Part shown: positions 7,535 through 14,288 of the stretch, one piece after another
How the letters are laid out: the number at the start of each line of letters is the position of its first letter
How positions within the stretch are numbered: the stretch's first letter is position 1
The notes under the pieces: generated by a model
Database searches by the model: none
Seen by the model: only the letters and a program-made list of their open reading frames with translations
What the model was told of the DNA's origin: nothing
Position numbers and translations under genes: made by a program
NCBI GenBank assembly: GCA_041946755.1
Contig: JBHGBB010000021.1
Location: 1 to 29,392 of the forward strand
Source: JBHGBB01 sp041946755
GTDB taxonomy: Bacteria > UBP4 > UBA4092 > JAOAEQ01
DNA: 29,392 nt
Direction: 5' to 3'

Positions 7535-8869
7535 TTATTTATTTTGAGTTAGAAGTTTTTCAACCTGCGGTTGAATGCGTTGAATCGTTTCTTTCGGACT
7601 CCGCTGCCCGCGCCACATTAAATCCAGTTCTCGACCGATTAGCGTATCTATTTCCCGATACATCGGACTCGAAGGAGTAGGTTGCGCATAAGGAATTCCA
7701 TCAAGATGCGCATGATTATTTAATCCTTTCGGTAAAACCGGTGCTTCCAGAAAATGGGGCGAATCGGCCAAAGTTCTTAAGGTTGAAATCGCATGCCCGG
7801 ATTCTGCAGTAGCGATCTGACCTTCCGGACCAGTCAAGAATTTAATCAATTGCCAAGCTTCTTCCGGGTAGGGGCATTTTTTTGATATAGCATAGCATAC
7901 CGTAAATAACGCTGTCGCCCGTTTTTTCTTATAGGGCAAAACAGAAACATCCCATTTGAATGCCGTGATATGTTTAAAATCCATACACATCCACCGGCCA
8001 TAAGTACACATGCCTACTTTCCCGGTTTTAAATAACTCCTGCGTTCCCATATCTTGGGTTACCATCGGTTTTGGCGCTACTTGTTTCTTACCCCAAACCA
8101 AATCGACTAAGAATTGGAAAGTTTCTATATTCTGGTTGATATATCTCGGGTCACCAAGTAGCCATTTATTTTTAGCGACATCCATTATTTCACCGTCATT
8201 TTGCCAAATCCAAGGCGCCCATTCACCCATCCAGGTTTCAAGGACGAAACCATATTGGTCGGGTTTACCATCACCATTAATATCTTTAGTCATTTTTTCC
8301 GCTGCCGACCGGAAATCATCCCAGGTCCATTTATCAGTTGGATAAGCTAATTTCTCTTTATCAAACATATCTTTGTTATAATATAAGACTAAGGTTGCAA
8401 AGTCTTTAGCAATACCATAATAGTCGCCTTTATATTTAAACGGTTCTATCGTCTGTGGATAGAAATCACTCCAAGGGAAATCGTTTCCTTTATCCCGGTT
8501 AATATACGGCTGTAAATCCAATAAAACATCCTTATTGGCATAACTGGGGAAATCTTCCAGGCCGATATACATCACATCCGGAGGCGTTCCTCCTGCCATC
8601 ATCGTTTTCAATTTATCTTGATAATTCTGCGGATAATGCAGGATTTTTACCTGGATATTCGGATATTTCACATTAAATTTCTTAATGTATTCCTGCACCG
8701 TAGCTAATTCGTCCGGCCGTCCCCACATCATATATGTTAATCGTACGGGATTCGCATTCGATCCACTCGTTGGAGTAGTGGATTTAGTTCTACCCTGACA
8801 ACTAATGAATGCTATAGCGATTACCATTGAAAACGATAGATAAATGAAACCCCGATATATTATTTTCAT
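7535..8869 (-). CDS. ABC sugar-binding lipoprotein (family 1 solute-binding protein)
   Basis: 444 aa, extracellular sugar-binding lipoprotein of the MalE/family-1 type. The signal peptide ends in the lipobox AFISC, so the mature Cys is lipidated. The mature part has the usual marks: 'LTYMMWGRPDE', 'FNVKYPNIQVKIL', 'GTPPDVMYIG', 'YGIAKDFATLVLYYNKDMF', 'WTWDDFRSAAEKMT' and 'PEEAWQLIKFLTGPEG'. A 'DINGDGKPDQYG' loop could bind calcium. The frame stays open to 8959, but the ATG at 8869 is chosen because AAGGAG precedes it and the lipoprotein signal begins there. It lies between the GH57 gene and the LacI gene on the same strand. No ABC permease or ATPase genes follow, so the transporter must be supplied elsewhere. 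Substrate is inferred as alpha-gluco-oligosaccharides. Confidence 0.92.
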   Translation of the reverse strand: MKIIYRGFIYLSFSMVIAIAFISCQGRTKSTTPTSGSNANPVRLTYMMWGRPDELATVQEYIKKFNVKYPNIQVKILHYPQNYQDKLKTMMAGGTPPDVMYIGLEDFPSYANKDVLLDLQPYINRDKGNDFPWSDFYPQTIEPFKYKGDYYGIAKDFATLVLYYNKDMFDKEKLAYPTDKWTWDDFRSAAEKMTKDINGDGKPDQYGFVLETWMGEWAPWIWQNDGEIMDVAKNKWLLGDPRYINQNIETFQFLVDLVWGKKQVAPKPMVTQDMGTQELFKTGKVGMCTYGRWMCMDFKHITAFKWDVSVLPYKKKRATALFTVCYAISKKCPYPEEAWQLIKFLTGPEGQIATAESGHAISTLRTLADSPHFLEAPVLPKGLNNHAHLDGIPYAQPTPSSPMYREIDTLIGRELDLMWRGQRSPKETIQRIQPQVEKLLTQNK

Positions 8870-8936
8870 GATGATTCTCCTTAGCGTAGAATATAAAATC
8901 TTGCTATTATATAGGTTATTGTCCGACCAGTAGCAT

Positions 8937-9018
8937 TTGTAGTTAATCGTAATACTCAAACAATTCCTTACTCACTTTTGTAGTTAATCGTAATACTCAA
9001 ACAATTCCTTACTCACTT
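8937..9018. repeat. 41-bp perfect tandem duplication over the GH57 stop codon
   Basis: Copies at 8937-8977 and 8978-9018 are identical. The unit encodes the last residues of the GH57 protein (SKELFEYYD and stop), so the duplicate lies just after the stop. At 41 bp it is not a multiple of three, and the second SKELFEYYD is out of frame and untranslated. The perfect identity suggests a recent slippage event or an assembly artefact. Confidence 0.95.
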
Positions 9019-12000
9019 GGGTTGATAAAGGGACTTCTTGATATTCACTTGCTTGAATAATCTGGTCAGCAATTATTGGTGCCGGTACTTGCCATTGCAG
9101 CACTCCACCGTCTAGAGTATCATAAGAACCAACCGCAAGATAGATATTCGATGGAACTGTTCCACCATTCAACTGTACCAGATTAATAGTACCTTCCATA
9201 ACTCCAGTATTCCCTCCGGTCGTTGCAGCGGTATAAACAGTAGAAGAAACATCGAACCAGCCGATATAGGCACTACTACTTTCCCCGGCAAGATAGGCAT
9301 CCCATGCTGCAACTTTATCAGTAGTCGCTTTAGCCCAAGGAGGATTGATTAATGAACCGGGATTGCGCGTAACGAAAATGAAATGGTCGTTATTATATCC
9401 TTTCCCGGTCTGATTCCAGGCAGCTTCACTGGCAATATAGAGGGTACTCGAAGCGCCATAGTAATAATACCAGAGATGCATCCCGCCATTTGCTACTGAT
9501 TGCATGTCCGGAATCCCATCAAGCACCCCATCCAAGATAAAAACGATATTTCCTACCCGATACCAGAAATTTTCACCGTATTGTGTCGCCCAAGTGGTTT
9601 TACTACTATAATCAGAAGCGCCGATGGTATATTCGACAAGAGTACCTAGCGGTCGAGGAGATAATGTTGCGCCATAGAGTGTCGTATCTGCAATGCCGTT
9701 ATTGTTCCAATCATAAGAAGTTCCATTATCTTGTTGCATAGTGATATCCGGATAAATCCAAGAGCTATTAATCCCGTATCGCAACCAGACTTTAGATACT
9801 CCGGATACATCCCAGACATTAACGGCTACCGTTACCAGAGAAAATGACATAATATTACTCGCCGGAGTTTGAGTGACATTAGTAATGGATGGCCCTTCAA
9901 GGTCTCCCGGACCAGTAGCATAAATATCCGGAGTTCCTTTTCCTGCATAAAAATAAAAGGTATATGCGCCCGATTTACCGCCTAGTTCTATCTTATTCGC
10001 TAATGAATACATTCTACCGAGATCGTTATACGTATATCCTTGCCCAGAAGGCCAAAGGTAGGCCGCTCTAATGCCCGTTGAGGTATTAGTATATCCGGCA
10101 TATAACCACCCATTTGCACTCAGCCCATAAATTGGAGATAAGGAATATCCATATTCGAGTAATTGTTTTATATCCGGTGAAATACCTGTAGCAATCCAAT
10201 TGGTGTTGGTAGCATTGTATTCAACTTTTATATAACTATTGGTAGATGATAGGGAAACACGTTTAGAAGAGATACCCCAGGTGTCGAAGGTGATACTAAT
10301 AGTACCGCTGGTAGTAGCGATACTGCCAACATTATACAGATTTCCGGCAGCGACACTATCTTGGAATAAACCAGGATGACCACCGTCATCATAATCTCCT
10401 TCACCACCCCAGTTACTCATGACATTACCTACAACTACGGTACTATCTGCAGTAAATACAAATAAGGCACGACCACCGCGACGGTCGAAAATAGCACAAA
10501 GTTTATTGTTTTCCAGCGCATATTCATTGGTACCATCACCATCGAGATCAGCCGTAATTACCCGAGGACTTCCTGCCGATGGTAAATGCTCTAGCCAATA
10601 AGCACCATGTGCAAATGCACCTGCATATCGAGTATGATTATGCAGATTCTTTACCCAACCTTCCATTGCACTCTGAGAACCATTATGCCAAGCAGTCTCA
10701 TATAATTGCGACATCAGCGTAATAAATCCTACTTGATTGATTGGATTCCCAAATGCCGATGGATATGCATATGATGCCCCGAGATTATAATCGGAAATAA
10801 TCCCGGTTCTAGCATCCGAACTCGAGGAAGAGATAGAATAACTCACATTCTGCCGAAGTCCGGTAGTTGCATTGCCTACTGCTCCGCGCCAGATATCCAT
10901 ATAAGTGCCTCGGATGCCATTTCCATCCCAATCCAGAACTACTGCGGTATCGACATCATAGGGGAATATGTTTCGCCGCATCGATTCCTTCCCCCACGGA
11001 GCACCGGATTTACCATCGGTAACGGTTAGATTATCGTCATACCAATAATCATAGTTTCCGCCGGTCCAATCCTGAATAAGCTGATATGTTCCATAAACGA
11101 TATTGGTAATCGTACTGCTCGCTCCCCACCATTCTACTGCTTCACTAACATGAATTGGCTGCAACCAACTACTATTATTAGCTACATAATTGATATTCGC
11201 ATCATAATTGGAAGTCGCATCCCACCACCCGGCAACTCCGGCCGCTTTTTCCCAATCATCGCCATAAATACAGATTTTATTCTGATCCGCGTCATTGGCT
11301 AAAGCCCCAAGGTGAACACGTAATGGATTACTGGGATTGGTTGCGAAATCACTATCCAACCAGTGTTCCCGGGCGATACTACAAATAAAAGTCACATAAA
11401 CTTTATCCAATCCAACTTGGATTTGATATATTTTATGGGAATCTAAACCATACCAACCGGCAACATTATCGTCAAGTAGAATTATCGGGGAATCATTTGG
11501 TGTTGCCCGCCAATAAACCTGAGAGATATCATTGAGTAGAAAGTCTTTCCAAACTCGTTCCGGTAACCAAATGAGTATCGGACGATTGGTATTGTTTCCA
11601 CCGGCGGTCCCCGGTTGAGCTAATGACTTACTGAAGATATCTTTATAGAAATTTAACGCGAATACATTCATATCTTCATCTACATAGGGAAGAATATGCT
11701 GGGCATAGGCGCTACCAACCAATTCAATCTGGCTATTCGATTTCAGTGCATTAAGTAGTCCATGGTCATTCTGATTCCAGGTATATGATTGTAAGAGCGT
11801 TCCTGACATGTGAATGTCAACGGGAATATTATTGTATACATGACTATCAATTGTTGCCCAATATCCCGGCCGGGAATTATGATATCCCGCTAGAGAAGCA
11901 TTGTCACTGATATGTTGGTTTCCATGATGTACCCAAGCGATTTTTGCCGTACCAGCCCAAGTTACAATACTTAAAACTCCAGTAAATAAAATCAACAAGA

Positions 12001-12046
12001 AAGCGATTATACAGGCTTGATATCGAGAGTAAAACGATAATTTCAC
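8984..12046 (-). CDS. Secreted multidomain GH57 alpha-glucan hydrolase
   Basis: 1020 aa, GTG start with AAGGAG upstream, signal peptide cut near residue 31 (TWA/GTA). Residues ~34-350 match the GH57 pattern: 'AWVHHGNQH' (His-containing region), 'GSAYAQHILPYV' (111-122), 'WLPERVW' with candidate nucleophile E163, and 'YGDDWEKAAG' with candidate acid/base D263 or D264. A large beta-sandwich region follows (~500-730), like the C-terminal domains of GH57 amylases and glucanotransferases. It contains an acidic 'ADLDGDGTNEY' loop. An Ig-like segment (~745-840) and a CBM9/DOMON-like domain (~845-1000) complete it. GH57 enzymes cut alpha-1,4/1,6-glucans by retention; which activity applies here is not decided. 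It heads the operon with the sugar-binding lipoprotein and LacI repressor. The C-terminus reads 'SKELFEYYD'. Confidence 0.85.
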   Translation of the reverse strand: MKLSFYSRYQACIIAFLLILFTGVLSIVTWAGTAKIAWVHHGNQHISDNASLAGYHNSRPGYWATIDSHVYNNIPVDIHMSGTLLQSYTWNQNDHGLLNALKSNSQIELVGSAYAQHILPYVDEDMNVFALNFYKDIFSKSLAQPGTAGGNNTNRPILIWLPERVWKDFLLNDISQVYWRATPNDSPIILLDDNVAGWYGLDSHKIYQIQVGLDKVYVTFICSIAREHWLDSDFATNPSNPLRVHLGALANDADQNKICIYGDDWEKAAGVAGWWDATSNYDANINYVANNSSWLQPIHVSEAVEWWGASSTITNIVYGTYQLIQDWTGGNYDYWYDDNLTVTDGKSGAPWGKESMRRNIFPYDVDTAVVLDWDGNGIRGTYMDIWRGAVGNATTGLRQNVSYSISSSSSDARTGIISDYNLGASYAYPSAFGNPINQVGFITLMSQLYETAWHNGSQSAMEGWVKNLHNHTRYAGAFAHGAYWLEHLPSAGSPRVITADLDGDGTNEYALENNKLCAIFDRRGGRALFVFTADSTVVVGNVMSNWGGEGDYDDGGHPGLFQDSVAAGNLYNVGSIATTSGTISITFDTWGISSKRVSLSSTNSYIKVEYNATNTNWIATGISPDIKQLLEYGYSLSPIYGLSANGWLYAGYTNTSTGIRAAYLWPSGQGYTYNDLGRMYSLANKIELGGKSGAYTFYFYAGKGTPDIYATGPGDLEGPSITNVTQTPASNIMSFSLVTVAVNVWDVSGVSKVWLRYGINSSWIYPDITMQQDNGTSYDWNNNGIADTTLYGATLSPRPLGTLVEYTIGASDYSSKTTWATQYGENFWYRVGNIVFILDGVLDGIPDMQSVANGGMHLWYYYYGASSTLYIASEAAWNQTGKGYNNDHFIFVTRNPGSLINPPWAKATTDKVAAWDAYLAGESSSAYIGWFDVSSTVYTAATTGGNTGVMEGTINLVQLNGGTVPSNIYLAVGSYDTLDGGVLQWQVPAPIIADQIIQASEYQEVPLSTQVSKELFEYYD

Positions 12047-12077
12047 AGGATCGTCTCCTTGATAAGGGTATATTTAG

Positions 12078-12089
12078 TAGACCGGTTTA
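12078..12089. promoter_or_regulatory. LacI-type operator, copy 2
   Basis: TAGACCGGTTTA is a near-palindrome centred on CCGG, six bases downstream of the -10 box of the GH57 promoter. The surrounding sequence TTAGTAGACCGGTTTA parallels copy 1 at 5691-5706 in the same orientation. Autoregulation by the LacI gene at the end of this operon is the simplest reading. Confidence 0.72.
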
Positions 12090-12095
12090 ATAGAT

Positions 12096-12125
12096 AGCAT
12101 AACACTGAGTTGAAAATGTTGTCAA
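12096..12125 (-). promoter_or_regulatory. Sigma-70 promoter of the GH57 operon
   Basis: On the minus strand: TTGACA (12120-12125), 18-bp spacer, TATGCT (12096-12101) preceded by TGT, an extended -10. It matches the promoter at 5719-5747 in the -35 box, the spacer motif and the TGn extension. In the remaining gene-free stretch 12126-12355 I see only the 14-bp repeat at 12222-12249. Confidence 0.75.
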
Positions 12126-12221
12126 GTAAATTACTCTTATTCTGTTTGAGCAGCAAATCTACTCTTTTATTGAGAAGTAAATGGATACTTAAAAAGTATA
12201 ATATCGATTACTCTTGAAATT

Positions 12222-12249
12222 GATGATACGGAAATGATGATACGGAAAT
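12222..12249. repeat. 14-bp tandem direct repeat
   Basis: GATGATACGGAAAT occurs twice head to tail in the intergenic region between the divergent GH57 and GntR/LacI-hybrid genes. No function is evident. Confidence 0.85.
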
Positions 12250-12355
12250 ATTGAAAGAGATTACATCATCAAAGATCTGAATAGCGGGAGATATCATATA
12301 TAGGTATCAGGGTAAAAATAATATGTAGTAATAATATTTAGAAATAAAATAAAAA

Positions 12356-12421
12356 ATACTTGACAAGTATATTTTAAATGTGCTATGTTGTATGCACAAG
12401 TTAACAACTTGTATATACAAG
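12356..12421 (+). promoter_or_regulatory. Promoter with overlapping operator palindromes for the GntR/LacI hybrid
   Basis: TTGACA (12360-12365), 18-bp spacer and TATGTT (12384-12389) with preceding TGC form an extended -10 promoter. Three palindromes with ACTTG/CAAGT half-sites cover it: ATACTTGACAAGTAT (12356-12370) on the -35 box, ACAAGTTAACAACTTGT (12396-12412), and CTTGTATATACAAG (12408-12421) just downstream of the start site. The last resembles the TTGTACGTACAA core of the Bacillus AraR operator, and the gene downstream has the AraR architecture. Autorepression is therefore likely. Confidence 0.75.
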
Positions 12422-12458
12422 ATGCGATTGCCAGCATCAAGTATTACTAGGAAAAGAG

Positions 12459-12488
12459 ATGAAAATATCAATAGCTTATGGCAGATAA
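12459..12488 (+). CDS. Possible 9-codon leader peptide overlapping the regulator start
   Basis: ATG at 12459 follows GGAAAAGAG and opens a nine-codon frame (MKISIAYGR, stop TAA at 12486-12488) that overlaps the regulator's ATG at 12478. The regulator itself has no clear ribosome site, so its translation could be coupled to this leader. It is too short to be certain; chance is quite possible. Confidence 0.3.
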   Translation: MKISIAYGR

Positions 12489-13560
12489 ACATCCGAAATA
12501 TATCAGAATACAAGAATATATTTGTTCTTTATTGGCAAAAGAAGGACTAAAACCCGGAGACCAGTTACCTTCAGAGAATGAATTATGCAAACGGCTGAAT
12601 ATGAGCCGGAATACGGTTAGACAAGCACTGGCAAACTTAATTAATGAGGGCCTGATTTATAATGAACATGGAAAGGGAACGTTTGTTGCGGCACCACGCG
12701 ATAATAATCAAACCAATAATACCCATCCGGAAATAGGAATTGTTCTAAATAATCTTGAACAGTTACAGCATCCGTTTTTTAGTGAATATATCCGTGGGAT
12801 TCAGGAAGAAATCGACCTGCATAAATGTTCGATTCACTTAATCTTTAATCAAGAGACCAATAAAGGTGAAATGGACCTGATCCGCGAAAAGAATGTTCGT
12901 GGCCTCATCCTCATTGCCGATGAAGGGGTGGATGAATATATTTTATCCCTCCAAATGAAACGCATTCCATTCGTCTGGTTCCCATCATATAAATCGAAGA
13001 AAAACATCTCCTATATATATTTAGATAAAGTATTGGGTTTATCTCTTGCCGTTGACCACTTGGCGCAACTTGGTCATCAAAAGATCGGATATATTGCCGG
13101 AGACCCGGAAGCAAAACGAGATTATCAGGAGAAATTAGCCGGATTTACCTACTCCATGGAGAAGAATAACATACCGATAAATAAGAATTGGATAGTTGAT
13201 GGATATTACACCCGGGATGGTGCGGAAAATGCGATCCATAAAATGTTCAGCGGAAAAACCAGACCGACCGCAGTTATTGCTGCCAATGATATTATGGCAA
13301 TAGCCGCATTAACTACTTTACAAAAAATGGGTAGAAATGTTCCTGAAGATGTTTCGATAATTGGATTCGACGATATTCTTGATGCCAGGAATATCATACC
13401 GACATTAACCACGGTACATGTTCCGATGGCGCGTATGGGTCGTGAAGCTGCGAAAATCTTGTTTGAATTGGTCGATAAAAATGAAACTACCATGATTCAT
13501 CAGGTAAATGTTGAACCGATATTGAAAATCCGGGAATCTACTACCCAATATAAAACTTAA
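12478..13560 (+). CDS. GntR/LacI hybrid transcriptional repressor (AraR architecture)
   Basis: 360 aa. Residues ~5-70 are a GntR winged helix ('KYIRIQEYICSLL', 'GDQLPSENELCKRLNMSRNTVRQALANLINEGLI', 'GKGTFV'). Residues ~82-350 are a LacI/GalR-type sugar sensor ('HPFFSEYIRGIQEEID', 'AQLGHQKIGYIAGDPE', 'TAVIAANDIMAIAAL', 'VSIIGFDDI', 'PTLTTVHVP'). This order of domains is that of Bacillus AraR. The known relatives sense pentoses, but the ligand here cannot be read from sequence. It precedes the pseudopilin and DMEG-domain genes on the same strand with no terminator visible between, so it may control and share their transcript. No strong ribosome site precedes the ATG. Confidence 0.92.
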   Translation: MADKHPKYIRIQEYICSLLAKEGLKPGDQLPSENELCKRLNMSRNTVRQALANLINEGLIYNEHGKGTFVAAPRDNNQTNNTHPEIGIVLNNLEQLQHPFFSEYIRGIQEEIDLHKCSIHLIFNQETNKGEMDLIREKNVRGLILIADEGVDEYILSLQMKRIPFVWFPSYKSKKNISYIYLDKVLGLSLAVDHLAQLGHQKIGYIAGDPEAKRDYQEKLAGFTYSMEKNNIPINKNWIVDGYYTRDGAENAIHKMFSGKTRPTAVIAANDIMAIAALTTLQKMGRNVPEDVSIIGFDDILDARNIIPTLTTVHVPMARMGREAAKILFELVDKNETTMIHQVNVEPILKIRESTTQYKT

Positions 13561-13626
13561 CCTGATAACTAGATAATCTATTTATGATTATTCTAAATCT
13601 AACAAGAAAGTAGGTGATAGAAATAT

Positions 13627-14220
13627 ATGTATAAAGCAACAAAACATGGATTTACGCTAATCGAACTCTTAATAGTAGTAGCGATTATCGCTATTCTCGC
13701 TGCAATTGCAATTCCGAACTTTTTAGCAGCACAAACTCGGTCGAAAGTATCGCGCGTAAAAGAAGATATGCGGTCTATTGGAACCGGATTGGAAGCATAT
13801 CGAACAGATAATGAGAATTATCCAATCGGGTTTGACCTTTCCGGTGAATATCCTGTTGATTTTGAATTTCTGTATCCAATCACTACACCAATCGCTTATT
13901 TAACTTCGATTCCCCTTGATCCCTTTTTTACAGCTCGAGATAATACTGAGTATGGATATACCAAGTCCGGTCCAAAACCATATTGGTATTGGGGTATTCC
14001 AAGAAAAGACCCGAATTTCGGAATTGATGGTGGAGTGATTCGCCAGTGTGGATGGCGAATAGCCAGTTCCGGTCCCGACGGAAGACACGACAAGGGAATT
14101 CCTCAAGACGCACAATGGGAATTAAATTGGATTGATTATGATCCAACCAATGGAACCATAAGTCGCGGGGAAATCATGCGTTGGGGACCAGGTAATAGTG
14201 ACCCTATTCCGGTGAATTAA
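13627..14220 (+). CDS. Type II secretion / type IV pseudopilin (GspG-like)
   Basis: 197 aa. A leader MYKATKHG is followed by FTLIELL and a hydrophobic helix nearly identical to the other two pseudopilins, then 'NFLAAQTRSKVSRVKEDMRSIGTGLEAY'. The globular part has 'TTPIAYLTSIPLDPF', a 'SSGPDGRHDKG' loop in the place of the GspG calcium loop, and the closing 'YDPTNGTISRGEIMRWGPG'. It lies 66 bases after the hybrid repressor gene and 68 bases before the two-domain DMEG protein. This repeats the pseudopilin-then-glycan-binding-protein order seen on the minus strand at 5607 to 3453. Confidence 0.92.
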   Translation: MYKATKHGFTLIELLIVVAIIAILAAIAIPNFLAAQTRSKVSRVKEDMRSIGTGLEAYRTDNENYPIGFDLSGEYPVDFEFLYPITTPIAYLTSIPLDPFFTARDNTEYGYTKSGPKPYWYWGIPRKDPNFGIDGGVIRQCGWRIASSGPDGRHDKGIPQDAQWELNWIDYDPTNGTISRGEIMRWGPGNSDPIPVN

Positions 14221-14288
14221 TCAACGACAGCAATAAAGATAATGTTAAAAATATAAAAATATATTAAAGAAAGGAGGGGGGAATAATA

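Noticed and set aside
8870..8959. N-terminal extension of 30 residues for the left sugar-binding lipoprotein
   Set aside because: It would bury the lipoprotein signal peptide inside the protein; the ATG at 8869 has AAGGAG upstream.
8937..9018. CRISPR-like repeat
   Set aside because: The two copies are directly adjacent with no spacer and include coding sequence, so this is a simple tandem duplication.
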